A DNA stretch of 64,000 nt from Tetraselmis striata (GCA_006384855.1 VCJN01003381.1:1-64000); one strand, 5' to 3'; counted from the stretch's first letter, positions 34,480-46,492 are shown. A program made the numbers and translations. The notes: a model not told the origin generated them from the sequence alone.

Positions 34480-34992
34480 TCAGCGATGCGTCGATTTTTC
34501 AGAAAAGTTTAAAAGAACGGGTTCTATATCACTGGCCTACAGTTCGATCAATTGCATTGCCAGCGCTTTGAAGGACCAGCAACGAGCGTTTGCATTGCCA
34601 GCGCTTTGAAGTACCAGAGTTTTTTTTCCATTACCAGCAGCGAGTAGCAAGTACCAATACCAGCAGTACCAGTAGCGAGTAGCGAGTACCAATACCAGCA
34701 GCGAGCGTTCGCATTGCCAGCGCTTTGAAGTACCTGAGTTTTTTGTTCCATTACCAACAGCGAGTAGCGAGTACCAGTACTCATAGCCTCCCAACTGAGA
34801 GATCGTAATCGGACGGCTGTGAAATTAAGGACGGTGGGCGGGCGGGCGGGCGGGTGGGTGGATTATAGTACTTAGTAGCACATGCCAGTAGATAAGCGCT
34901 TTAGTCATGCACCTATAGGCCCGATCCGCTGCACTACACGGGTACCCGTACGGCAATAAAGCTCACCGCCGAAAAATCGACGCTTCGCTGGA
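34480..34992. mobile_element. short TIR element, copy D
   Basis: Complete copy with left TIR 34480-34500 and right TIR 34971-34992. The interior has internally duplicated CATTGCCAGCGCTTTGAAG units joined by AG(T)n-CCATTACCA, and a GGGC repeat. No coding capacity. Confidence 0.75.
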
Positions 34993-36070
34993 ATATGTTG
35001 CAAATGTCGATCCATCTGGTGGGCTCATCCTGAATCACATGCACGGGCATCATTCATGTAGCAACACTCAGGGAATAATATGTGCATACTATACATGGTC
35101 GTCCGACATGCTGGGCAAGTCTATCTACTAATATCACTTGGTGTGTGGGAAATCGTTGACGACCATCAAGTGCGTGCGTCTCACCGTGCATGTAATTCAA
35201 GAGTATGTATAAATCAGCAGTAATGCATGTAGTGCAGAGAATAATGTACCATAGCGGTCAGATGTCACCCTCTGAATGCACAAAGTAGCTCGTTAAAAGC
35301 GCTAGAGCTGTGACCATGCAAGTAATTGGCTGACATTTACTAGCGCGTAGGTGGCAAAAATTTTAACGGCGGTGCCAGGCCGTCTTCGCCACCCTTGTAG
35401 CGTATTTTATATTTCTATTCTATTTTAAAAATTATTCATTCTACTCTTATTGTTGCTTAAGCTCCATTGTAAGTGTCTCTTCAGAGGCGATGGTAAGGGT
35501 TACATAATCCTACTTCATGCCTGCAATGATCATTATCGTTACCAAACGCGCTGTGTAATCCTTACCAGTATATATACGCGTTAAGCTATACCGTATATGT
35601 GGATTATCTAACACGTTTAGGTATAACGCGTAATGCTGCCAGTGTGATTACCGTTATTCTCTTAATATCGGTGTTCATCGGTCCGCATTCCTGTATCACT
35701 ATATAATTTCAAAAAATGCGCGTATACTTTTCCTGATTAAATGGGCAATACAAACTCAAACGACGTCCGTAATGCTTTTCGAAATCGAATCACAGTACGA
35801 TTGAGATGTAATTCTCTTTCAATCAATCCAAACTGAACACTATTCTATTCTATTTATATTTGCCGAACTCCCATCCAAGTAGACTGCGGAATTTGTTACA
35901 AGGCCCACCGGCACCTGCTGGCAGGCGCCCTCCTGATCGATGTATTGCCAAACGATGGCCAGGCCACGGGAGCATCCCAGCCGCACCGGCCGATTTCGCT
36001 AGACGTCCAACTGTTAATACTACAACTATATAATACAGGAGCCAATGCCGACACACCGAAGCCGGGATGC
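34993..36070. other. AT-rich spacer and DGAT2 3' UTR
   Basis: No gene is supported. TTACA at 35896-35900 (TGTAA on the minus strand) lies 171 bases past the DGAT2 stop and is its likely poly(A) signal. Confidence 0.55.
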
Positions 36071-38917
36071 TCAGAGAACAACAAGCTCCGTGCCGCCTTG
36101 TCCGGACACGTGCTTGTATTTCTCAAAGATATCTTGCAAGCTGTGGATGAACATCTGGAGATAAACTTCCACCTGGGCACATGGCAACGAAAGAATGTCA
36201 GACAGCAGACAGACACGCAAACATAGTTGGGAAGGGGTAAACTCGAGAATCGTCGCGTAAACAGTGCACTTGAAAAGGGAAATTGAGGGCTCCGCAGAAA
36301 ACACACGCCTGTAACCTGTGCCAACAGAGTCTGGTAACGGTCGCAGGCCGCCTCACCTCTTCCTTGGACGGGTCCTCTATCTTGGGCACGGGGATCGGCT
36401 CTCCGATGACGACGTGCATCGGGTTGTCGAGAGGAATGGGCGTCCCCATGAAGCCGCCAATGAGCATGGGCAGGCACCTCAGCCGCCTCGCCAGAGTCCG
36501 AACCACAAACTGCGGCAGCAGCGGGGGGCCAAGCCTGGAGCGGGGACATCGGCAAGTCAGAGCGGCGGCGCGGCATCCCACACAAAACTGCACCCTTGCG
36601 AGGACAGGGATGCATGCGGTGGCTCTGAGTGGGTGCCTTACCGCCAGTAGTTGTACGCAGAGGTCTGTCCAAAGGCAAAGACGGGAACAAGAGGGGCCCT
36701 GGTGGAAAGCCAGGGGGGGGGGGGGGGGGAGGCTCAACCCTAGGCTCAAGTCAATCATTGGGCAATATGCCTTGGCGGGGCTGTGCATGCGGTGGGCGGG
36801 CGGCTACGGCGGGGCGCACCCAGCAGACAGGGCGACGCGAACAAAGCCCCTCCGCTGACGCAGGAAGGCCACCTCTCTCCCCGCCCCCATCTCAATGCAC
36901 TCCTGGACGCCGCCAGGGTTCAGGACCACCGAATGACCTGCGGCGGGTCGTGCAGGCAAAGCCCGGCGGTCAGCAACGCACTGTACGCTTGCTTAGATAG
37001 CCCGATAGCCCGATAGCAGTCACAAGTATGGGCCCTACGCCAAAGCCGAAGCCATTGACCTGATACAACCAGACATCTGTTCGATCTGCTTATATTCTGA
37101 GAGCCGCAGTGGTCTCGTAGTTGTTGACTTGCATGGTTACTGCCTTGAGGTACATGAGGGGTGTTCCATTTTTGTTGGGGTCATTTTTAATCCGCTGAAT
37201 AATGTGTGGTAAGGGCGGAACAAGAGGCTACATAAAGAGCAACGCTCGCCGGCCGCTCACCGGTGCGCAGCAGCTGGCTGATGCTCTTGCGCGACACAGG
37301 GCGGACCCCCAGCCAGTAGTAGAGATGAGCCACAAAGGGGCACCAGAACACCTGCGAGCGTGGTCATAATGAGGAGTGAAAAGGGGGGGGGGGGGGGGGG
37401 GTGTCAGCTGCTGTGGGCATCGGTTGGCGCTCTGACCGCATATGGAGGGCCGCCTTATCGCCGTCTAGGCCAATCAAAGTACCGGCAGGTGTGCTTCATC
37501 GCTTGGCGCGCGCGTACCGCCGTTGATGCCAGCACCCGGCACTTCTTCAGAGCTTTGGGCAGCAGGGCGGAGCTCTGGTGGAAGATGATGGGCATGCAGA
37601 TGGGCATGGCGGAGTGCGGCTCAAATCCTGCAGTGTCAAGACCGGGTCATGGTCAGGGGGGTAGCTCGAAGCATGATGGGGAAACCGGTGCTGCTGTGCC
37701 TCGAGCACGGCATGGCGGCCAAGCTTAGCAGCGGGCGCTGCAAGGCAGTAGCTGCCATATAACAACAGCCAATTCTGTAAGGAATAATTGAGATCAGGGG
37801 AGGGGGGGGGGGGGGGGGGCACCGATGACGTAGGCCTGGCCGTCCTTTATGGCCGAGGGGTTGACGACGGTGAGCTTCACGCCCCAGTACTCCTCCGCGC
37901 TCTTCACGGCAAACGCGCAGAGTGCCTGCGTGCCGGGGAACCGCGTCGACAGCGGGATGGCAAGCGTGCCGAGCTGGAAGGCAATCCACGCCGCTGCAGC
38001 TGGGTGCGGCAGGTAGAGCAGCGCCGCCAGGAAAGAGAACAAGCTGTGGGAGCGGCGGTCGGAGGGTGAGATAGCAGCACGTGTCCTCGTCTGCCATCAT
38101 GCATAAAATGTAATAGGACTAGCGGGTTATACTAACAGTATTATAGCGGCCAATGATAGCAATGCTATCTTGTCCGCTCGGTTGAGCGGCGGTCTCTTTT
38201 ACAAGATGCCCCGGGTTCGACCCCAGGTTCTCCCAATTGAGGGCAATATCGACCCGGCGTGTCCAGGCTTTACCTGGTTGATGCATTAGCCCTTCGAGGT
38301 TCGAATCAGGATATACTACCCTGGTCGAAGGGATATAATGCCAGCCCTACGACTGCAGTTGGCGCAAGGGGTCAAGCGCCATTGACTAAAGGATTAAACC
38401 ACATACATGCATTGCACTGGTTAGGCAAATTATGCCATCCGCACTTCGGTGGAGGAGAAACGCTGAGGATCACTATAAAATTGATTCGCACCTTTTCGGA
38501 ATAATCATCCGGAAAGTGGTATTGACGGGCACATGGACGACAAAACTATGCTCGGTAGTTGGTTTTGGCAGCCAAAGCGCTCCGACCGCCCAAGACTAGC
38601 AGACGGATGCACACATCCCCTCGCAGAGATTTCAAATGGAATGGCATTTTGTAGGGCTCCGACCTGAAGAAGATGGTGCCGACCCAGATGGACACCGCCA
38701 GGGTGCGGGCTGCGCGCTGGACAATTTCGCTGACTAGCAGCAGCGCCGTCTGCAGCAGCAGCGGCACGTCGATGCAGGGCACGAAGCTGCGGGTGACCAG
38801 GAAGTGCTTGGCTGCGCCTGCCTGTGACGACATCTTCCCGCCGGAGACACACTGGTGCCCGGCCGCGGTGGAGCCGCGCCAGCGCGTGTGGGATACGCCG
38901 CTGCTGCTCGCCGCCAT
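36071..38917 (-). CDS. DGAT2: type-2 acyl-CoA:diacylglycerol acyltransferase
   Basis: Eight exons (38917-38664, 38043-37823, 37627-37518, 37351-37261, 36937-36820, 36698-36642, 36534-36357, 36172-36071) total 1131 nt and stay in frame to TGA, giving 376 residues. The enzyme makes triacylglycerol from diacylglycerol and acyl-CoA in the ER. Hydrophobic segments span residues 45-63 and about 72-115. The plant/algal active-site block FEPHSAMP (160-167) replaces the animal HPHG. It is followed by PVSRKSISQLLRTG, HSVVLNPGGVQECIEM (PGGVQE at 233-238), EVAFLRQRRGFVRVAL, PLVPVFAFGQTSAYNYWR, PMHVVIGEPIPVPKIEDPSK and LQDIFEKYK, all DGAT2 hallmarks in the right order. Length is normal for the family. Start is the Met before ASSSGVSH; an upstream exon cannot be excluded. 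Intron 1 contains an antisense SINE, and three introns carry long G runs on the plus strand. Confidence 0.92.
38169..38375 (+). mobile_element. tRNA-derived SINE, copy 2, in DGAT2 intron 1
   Basis: It begins CTTGTCCGCTCGGTTGAGCG with B box GGGTTCGACCCC, then shares GGCAATATCGACCCGGCGTG, GATGCATTAGCCCTTCGAGG and ACGACTGCAGTTGGCGC with the copy at 31150. It is antisense to DGAT2 and lies wholly inside intron 1. Confidence 0.8.
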
Positions 38918-39612
38918 GGCGCCAACCTGTGGGAACCTCGCACCAACCGTTCGATACCGCTGGACGCCCTCGTGTGCCTGCTTACGCCTTAGTTGCGACA
39001 ATGGGCCGGTGTCGTCGTCGTATCTCAACGCCTGGGCAGTGGTGCGCAATACGTCCTCGGCACTCTTAAAATGTCAGTGTCAAGATGTCGAGGCACAGAG
39101 TAGGGGCGCCAAATACTATCCGCGTTTCTCCCGCCGGCTCACCGCGTTTCTCCGTCTGAGCGCCCTGACCCCAAGGCAGAGCGTATCTCTACTACGACTA
39201 TTTGCTGGCGGTGCCTAGCACCTCTAGGGCACGTTGGCCGGAAATCGTACGTGCAGGTAACGAACTTCAGCGTCGCTCAATGCGCGTGGGTGATGCTGCC
39301 TGAGTGCCTGGCGACCAATGCTCCGGGCTTGCTGAGTGAACTGCGTCAGCAGCTCCCCGTCAGCTGCCAGCTGTTGAAGGAACGCGGCGGACCGTCCGCG
39401 GACCTCGCCGGACTACAAAGAGCTACCCTGTACTGCCCATAGACATTTATATATGGTACCTGTACCTGTACCGTAGGTTACTACGGTAGGTAGTTTCCTC
39501 ACAAGGGCAATCGAACATGGCATTGCCAAAACGAATGATGAGGCTGTATTACACAGAAGAAGCGCCATTTTTGGCTGCTGCAGGTAGCCAGAAGGCTTAG
39601 CGAAAGGAGAGG
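38918..39612. other. upstream region of DGAT2; no gene seen
   Basis: A doubled CCGCGTTTCTCC motif occurs near 39119-39155. I see no coding signal or recognised promoter element. Confidence 0.5.
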
Positions 39613-39800
39613 CGGGGGGGGGGGGGGGGTGGCGGAGGGCGCCCAACGCGCCGCGGCGGGGGCAGCGCGGCGCCAACTCGCCCAACGCGCCGCGGCCGGG
39701 GCAGCGCGGCGCCAACGCGCCGCGCCCACGCACCGCGGCCGGGGCAGCGCGGCGCCAACGCGCCGCGGCCGCGGCAGCGCGGGACAACGAGCCGCGGCGG
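39613..39800. repeat. G run plus GC-rich minisatellite
   Basis: A 17-base G run is followed by repeats built from GGGGCAGCGCGGCGCCAAC and CGCGCCGCGGC units to about 39800. Confidence 0.8.
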
Positions 39801-39820
39801 GGGATCCTGTTGGTGATTCA

Positions 39821-40680
39821 AGCAACCCCGCATACTAAATGGTTTGCAGCCATCTCGGCCATTAAAGCATGCCTTAAGGCAGCATCTGCGGTGCAGCGCT
39901 GCAGCAATCTGCGGGGTGCCGCCAGCAAATATCAGGTATTAGCCCTACTGCCTTGCAAACAGCACAGTGAGTAACGTCAAGCCGGTGCGTGTTCACATCC
40001 CTTCTATGCCATGCAACCCCGCATACTAAATGGTTTGCAGCCATGTAGGCAGCTAAAATATGCCTAAAGGCAGCAATCAGCGGTGCAACGCTGCAGCAAT
40101 CTGCGGGGTGCCGCCAGCAAATATCAGGTATTAGCCCTACTGCCTTGCAAACTGCACAGTGAGTAACGTCAAGCCGGTGCGTGTTCACATCCCTTCTATG
40201 CCATGCAACCCCGCATACTAAATGGTTTGCAGCCATGTAGGCAGCTAAAATATGCCTAAAGGAAGCAATCTGCGGTGCAACGCTGCAGCAATCTGCGGCT
40301 TGCCGCCAGCAAATATCAGGTATTACCGGTACTGCCTTGCAATCTGTATAGTATCGTCAAGCCGGTGCGTGTTCACATCCCTTCTATGCCATGCAACCCC
40401 GCATACTAAATGGTTTGCAGCCATCTAGGCAGCCAATTGAAGCATGCCTAAATGCACCATCTGCGGTGCAGCGCTGCAGCATTCTGCGGCGTGCCGCCAG
40501 CAAATATCAGGTATTGGCGGTACTGCCTTGCAATTTGTATGGTATTGTAAAGCATGTATATGCGCAATAAATTACATTCCCTTTTTGTCATATCAATTCG
40601 CATACTGAAAGGTTGGCAGCCATCTATAAGGCCGTTATAGCCTGCCTAGATGCAGCAATCTGCGGTGCAACGCTGTAGCA
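39821..40680. repeat. satellite array, ~190 bp period, four to five units
   Basis: GCAACCCCGCATACTAAATG recurs at 39822, 40013, 40204 and 40393, with a decayed fifth start near 40595. Each unit contains CTGCAGCAATCTGCGG, GCCGCCAGCAAATATCAGGT and CAAGCCGGTGCGTGTTCACA. Divergence increases rightwards. Open frames here are repeat artefacts. Confidence 0.9.
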
Positions 40681-40803
40681 ATCACTGTGTGAACAACGAC
40701 TGGCATCCCGCAGATGTGCAATGAGGCATGGATCGTCTTCATCCACAAGGTCAGCTTTCTCCGCCTCCGGAAGATTGCACAGTCACGATTGCCCTGAGAT
40801 ACC

Positions 40804-41888
40804 ACGGACTGGCCCACGAAGCTCATGAGATTCCCCATCGAGTTCTTCCCTTCGACCACAAAGTCAACCTGGTTCATGGTGGGAAACTTGGCGCAAACTG
40901 TGAGGCACTTTGGCTTCTCCGACACAGCCGCGAACAAGATTGCGTCGGCTCTCGACATGGTGCCGACCAACGTGTTCTCTCACACTGCTGCAAGTGGAGT
41001 TCGGAAGCTGTGGGTGCGTGTGCTCCCTGACCATGTCAACGAGCATGCGTACGCCGACCGCAAGCGCGCATTCCAAGACTCCAATGGGATCCAGAAAGCC
41101 TGGCCGGTGGCCTCTTGGCAACATGCCGTGGAGTCCGCCCTCTTCGTGGAGTGCCAAAGCAAGACTGTAAAACACTGAGGCTACTCGATTCGCAGCGTGC
41201 GCGAATGGCACAACGACAACGAGATGCGGCGCGGCATTCAACACATCAAGAACCAGCGCTACACGAAGTCCACCAACACCTGCCAGCCCTGCCGAGCCGG
41301 CTCTCTACCCCCCACCGTCTTGGTCGACGACCGCTACTACCAGGTCGTAGCGGCGCCGAGTGAGGCTTGCGGGTCCTCCAAGCCCGCATCGCAACCACCG
41401 CCAGCGGGGTCCGGCGGAGATGGCTCCCAAAACGGCGCTGCAGCGGGTCTCTTGTAGCTTCGAGCAGCTCCGCCTTCTCCCCGGAGCAGACTTGGTCCCT
41501 CGGAGACTGCCAAGCCGCCGAGTGAGCCTCAGCCTTCGAGTGCGACGAAGCGCCCGCACGGTGCGTTGAGCACGGGAGGCAAGAGCACCTTGTCGCCGAT
41601 CGGAGTTGGAGGACGACGACCCCTTCGTTCAAGGCGCCTAAGCCGAAACGCGAGGCCACATCAAGCCGTCAGGCGCCTTCGGGTGCCGCTGGTGGGAGTC
41701 GCATGGCCACATCTACCCGTGGCGGTGCCCCATCTCCGCCTCCCCGACCCGCATCTCCGCCTAAGGAGCCCTCATCTCGGGACGCGAAGCCCGCACCTCC
41801 GCCTGCGCCGACATATCTCGCCCCCACGCCGCGTCGCTGTCAGCAGAGTTCAGAGGTAGCATCTCGTTGCGACGAACCCAATCTCTGA
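40804..41888 (+). pseudogene. decayed plus-strand gene, family not recognised
   Basis: A frame with coding character (DTTDWPTKLMRFPIEFFPST ... WPVASWQHAVESALFVECQS) meets a TGA at 41176 and continues in the same frame as YSIRSVREWHNDNEMRRGIQ and IKNQRYTKSTNTCQPCRAG. After a phase change a Pro-rich stretch (PSPPPRPASPPKEPSSRDAK) runs to TGA at 41888. The uninterrupted frame across one stop suggests a recently broken gene or element protein. I cannot name it. Confidence 0.4.
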
Positions 41889-42448
41889 GGTCGGCGATAG
41901 ACTCGTAGGCCCAGGGCCCCTTCCATTCTTTGCTCGAGTGAGGCTCTTTTTCCGGGCTTTAAACGCCAGTCGCCACGCCCTCGCGTCCGCAATCTTGCTA
42001 AGTAGGTGAGGCGGAGAGTACTTTACGCGACTGAGGGCGCGAAGAGGACACGCCGATTTGTCATTTTTAGTACTCTCGTATAGTATTTCATTGTACCTCA
42101 AACGTGCCCGAAAAGTGATTGGGTACATATCCCAGCCTAAGCGATCACGTGGGGGGCACATTTTTGAGTCCATGAATAGGACCGTTTTTACTCAAAAATG
42201 CCCCCTGTACCCGAGGTAGGGGGGTCATCCAGCAGTTGAGCTGCCATGGTTCGCTGTGCGGCGGTCACCAAACGGTGACCTCGCAAAGCTACAGCAGCTC
42301 CGACGGAAGGCGCCCCACGCCGTCACTCGTGCTCACCTTCCCAGCCAGCCACGCCCTCAACCGCCACCATATCCACGTCCACCCCCGCGACATGCAAGCG
42401 TCGCCGCCACCCGAGCAGTGGCGATAGCTTTCGCGCTGATGGCGACTA

Positions 42449-43018
42449 TCACCTCGATGACCCGACGCTCGTAATCACGCATTCACGCATCATGTCGCCA
42501 AAAACCGCAAAGCCCAAATGGGGCTGAAAATGCGGAGCCCGCAGTACGCCCAACACCCCTTGATCACCGTGCACACGCTTGATCTCGTTCAGCCCCTGCC
42601 GGAAGGCTAGACGAAAGCGAAACGCCTTGTCGATGGCCTCGGCATCGTGCCGGGCGCACGCTAGGTAGCGTGAAGTCTTGAGTAGCAGCAGGAACGCAGG
42701 GCAGCAACAGTTCGTCGAGACCCACGAAGAGAGCGGTTGTGTGAGCCCCAAAACACATCATCCAAATGTAATCCTCATGTGCCGGCAAATGCCGGTCATC
42801 CTGCTGAAGGTAGTCGTTCATCGGGTCAGTACGCAAAGGAAAAGGCAAGTAGCAGCAGGAACGCAGGGCAGCAACAGTTCGTCGAGTCAGACCCATGAAG
42901 AGAGCGGTTGTGTGAGCCCCAAAACACGTCATCCAAATGTAATCCTCATGTGCCGGCAAATGCCGGTCATCCTACTGCGGGTAGTCGTTCATCAGGTCAG
43001 TACGCAAAGGAAAAAGCC
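42449..43018 (-). pseudogene. minus-strand coding remnant containing a tandem duplication
   Basis: The distal part reads HDAEAIDKAFRFRLAFRQGL, then HGDQGVLGVLRAPHFQPHLG and FAVFGDMMRECVI, clearly protein-like. Upstream, MNDYLQQDDRHLPAHEDYIW followed by CFGAHTTALF(V/M)GL appears twice because of a ~167-bp duplication (42681-42847 and 42848-43014). The second copy is out of phase. The family is not recognised. Confidence 0.4.
42681..43014. repeat. ~167-bp tandem duplication inside a coding remnant
   Basis: AGTAGCAGCAGGAACGCAGG starts both units, and GTGCCGGCAAATGCCGGTCA followed by AGTACGCAAAGGAAAA ends both. They differ at a handful of positions. Confidence 0.9.
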
Positions 43019-44310
43019 TAGGCACTCGGCTGACCGGTTGAAGTAACGTCCACGTAACTAGACTCTCCTCGTAGTTACAGTAGCTCTAGCACCGCAAGGT
43101 AGTGAGTCGTGCTCGCTACTCGCGGATTTTGCTCCGACACGGCCGCTCTGGGCTAGCTCTAGGGCGGGGCGCACTGCGGCCCCCCCGCTGCATGTCGGCT
43201 GTCCCGCGACGCGCTGCCCGGGCGGAGCCATGTGCTCCGTCTCCATCGACACCTCGTTTACAAGCCGTCAATTGGGCCAGCGACGATGTGAGCTCAAGCA
43301 GCAATGAATACAAACTAGGCATACATGTGTGCTTGCAGCGATTCGAGCGTCGGCCCGGCGACGGGGTCTTTTCCATTTGGCGTGGTGGACGCACGGACTT
43401 CGTACGGATGAGTAGAATTACACACACGGATCGTGAACCGGGTGTGGTCTTGAAACGACGTGTGACCTTGCCCGCAAGTGGCTACTACCGGGGCAATTAA
43501 TCGCTGTGTGTAACATCACAGCGAAATTGGAAGATGGCAAGCTAGCATGTTACGGCTACTTCTATGTCTGTTCGTGCTGCACACGAACGGGCGCAGCGAC
43601 CAATGAACTAGTAACATGTACCACTACTTAGCAGCACATGTAGCCGGAAAAGCGGTCAGGAAAGGAGGAAACCCACAATCTAGCTTAGATCACAACATAG
43701 TGTACATGTCATACACTGACATATATTACATATATGTATGATATACATGTATGTATATGTATATCCTTGTACATATGCACGACGCAGCAGCAGCATAATG
43801 CAGGACATGATATATGATGAGGCGCATGACGTCGCGTCAGCAGGTATATATGTACAAATACAAGGTACTCGTACCGCCGGAATCGGCGCGCGTCCACGCG
43901 CGCACTACACATATAATATAAGCACTAATAAATTCATATGCATTGCTGTCACAGCGTACAGCCGTACAACGTTTCAACGTACCGGGTACGCATGCGCGCG
44001 TACGAGGACTGGCTTACTTGGCATACGTTGAATACTCGTCGCCTGTCATACGGGTATCACTTTTAGTACTGGCAGTACTGCTTTGTATGTGTATGCCTGA
44101 TGTCCGAGCAAGCATACAACCCGTGGCGCAACAACCAACTGTCTGTCCCTCAACTCTCACACCTAGAACCACCGACAGACCTAGGGCCCGTACCAACGGC
44201 TAACTGCTGCTAACCACGGTGCCAACCAATAGCGCGTGAGAAGGCCTAGTGGCTTAGTCGGCTCGCGCGCCCACGGGATGCCTTTAGCATCCTGTCGTCT
44301 CGCTGCCCGC
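43019..44310. other. spacer with ATGTAT-type simple sequence
   Basis: 43717-43765 is an imperfect (ATGTAT)n tract. GGATGC-CTTTA-GCATCC (about 44277-44293) can form a small hairpin. No gene is supported. Confidence 0.5.
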
Positions 44311-45027
44311 CCACTCTTTGGCTTTCCAAACGTCATGCCCACCCATTTTGTAACCACGCTACTATACCACAAACACCTCGGCTCTGTGCACATCACACCT
44401 GCACATGCATGCCTCGTCCGTTTCTGTCCTTTAGGGGCATTGCAACCTGCTGTCGAGCTGCGAGTGATATCGCGCAGCAAGCAACGGTGGTGAGTCGCGG
44501 TTACCCCTGTGTTGTTGGTGTCGTGACGCCCGTCTTGCCTTTACCTCATGTGAACCCGTCGTACCGACTGCCTGGACTTGTCGACCGGCCGACCGACCGA
44601 TTAGCGTACCGAACGTGCCTGATCAGCACTGGCTTGCTTGTTGCCATACGCGAGCAGTCGGTATTGCGCGTCGTCGTCGAGTCGTGTCGTGATACCGTAC
44701 GAGTACGTGTGCGCATATGCGCGCGTGCGGGCACTCATAGTCCATTCGCGAGAGGCATGTCATACGGTAAAGCGTGAGGAGTGCTTGACGTATTTCGCGT
44801 CGACCGACCACACACATACACACACCTCTGTCACGCCGAGTAACCAAGCAACTCGCACGCGTGCGTAGTGCCGGCGAATAGGGCCGACGGCACTGTGAGA
44901 CGTACTTCTACTGGAACAGAGGCCAAGAGTCAGCAAGTCTTAGACAGAGACTTAGAGGCCAGGACACGTACATAAGACCACCTGCCTAAGAGTCTGTTAG
45001 GCGATCGTTTGGAAAGCCAAAGAGTGG
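44311..45027. mobile_element. 717-bp segment bounded by a perfect 22-bp inverted repeat
   Basis: CCACTCTTTGGCTTTCCAAA plus CG at 44311-44332 is exactly reverse-complemented at 45006-45027. The interior has no recognisable coding region. It may be a MITE-like element, but no clear target duplication flanks it. Confidence 0.45.
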
Positions 45028-45398
45028 TTGTTCCCAAGTGGTCTTAGTCCTGAACGCCCACATCCCAATACCTTCACTTGGACGCTGACCTCGAGGTTGT
45101 TCAGGGGACGCCCTCACCTCCTGCAGCCAGCCACGTCTTCACAAGTGGAGAGAGCAAGCCATCACAGTGCAACGTTCATCGGCGCCGATCTTCTGCGCTT
45201 TTGTTGGCAAGGCACTGTGCAAGGCGCGCGTAGGAGACATCGCCTACACTTACAACGCGTGCAACGAGCTGAGAGGAGCCGCGTGTGGTGGTTACCTCAG
45301 CCTAGAGCGCGTTCGTCGGCAACCGCTTCATCAACATGTTCAGTATCGACTTTTGCGCGCCCATCGGGGGGGTGGGGTGCAGCCACTAAGCAAGGCGC

Positions 45399-46170
45399 AT
45401 GTCAGAGGGAGAGAGCCCGCGCCAACTCAGCCGGCGCTTCACGAGGAGTACCGGAGCACCTATGGCAGCACCCTTATCGGAGCCGGAGCGTGTCTTGCGT
45501 CAAGCGCTCCGTGACGCCATGGCGCAGCGCGGTGGAGACCTCAGCGCCGTAGGATCTGGAACACCATCAAGACGACGACCACCTGGCAGTCAGCACTACG
45601 CGCCCAATCAGATCATGGGTGACCTGAGTGCAACGGAGGAGCGCATCTACGAGGAGCGAGAAGGCGCGCGGACAATCGCCGGTGGTCTATACGCAAGGAG
45701 ACAACACCACGCCATGAGCGCTTCGACGGCGCTACCTCGATATGAACGGAGTGGTTCAACTCATACAACGCCAACGTGTTGGTGCCATACACGCTTGCGA
45801 AGGCGCGACCTAGACCAGCCCCGAGGGCTGACGGAGCTGGTTCATCGGAGGGCGAGAGCACCGGACCGGAGTGGATGTTCAGCCCGGCGGAGTCCCTTCA
45901 ACTTCTTCAAGAGTACGTCGAGGTCACGCTGTCACCAAGCCCATCATCGATCAATGGCAGAAGGACACTCAACGCTATCAACAACAAACTCTCCGCTTCG
46001 ACCCTGCATCCGGACGCATTAGAGTACCATCGCGCGAGGGGGCGGACGCCTTTCACGACTTCCGTTGTCGACGCTACGTGGGGGTCTTTGAGACCAAGTT
46101 CAATGGGGCGCCGAAGATGCGCACTAGGTACGACGCCTACACCCGTGAGGGCTTCCGTGAGACCCCTTGA
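45399..46170 (+). pseudogene. gag-like frame, left palindrome arm (frameshifted)
   Basis: It starts MSEGESPRQLSRRFTRSTGA like its mirror copy, but a 2-base insertion (TATACGC against TACGC in the right arm, near 45690) shifts the frame after about 95 codons. The original phase is recoverable later as PIIDQWQKDTQRYQQ and SREGADAFHDFRCRRYVGVF. Confidence 0.5.
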
Positions 46171-46492
46171 GCTCGCAAAGAGTCATTGCCAAGCTGGCAG
46201 GGGTCTCACGGAAGCCCCCACGGGTGAAGGCGTCGTACCTAGTCCGCATCTTCGGCGCCTCGTTGAACTTGGTCTCAAAGAGCTCCACGTAGCGTCGATA
46301 ACGGAAGTCGTGAAAGGCGTCCGCCCCCTCGCGCGATGGTACTCTAATGCGTCCGGATGCAGGGTCGAAGCGGGGAGTTGGTTGTTGATAGCGTTGAGTG
46401 TCCTTCTGCCATTGATCGATGATGGGCCTAGTGACGGCGTTGACCTCGACGTACTCTTGAAGAAGTTGAAGGGAGTCCGCCGGACTGAAGAT

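Noticed and set aside
35896-36690. 264-codon minus-strand frame
   Set aside because: It reads through DGAT2 introns in a different phase from the conserved exons.
39821-40680. CRISPR array
   Set aside because: Regular repeats, but units are ~190 bp and contiguous, without unique spacers, in a eukaryotic context.
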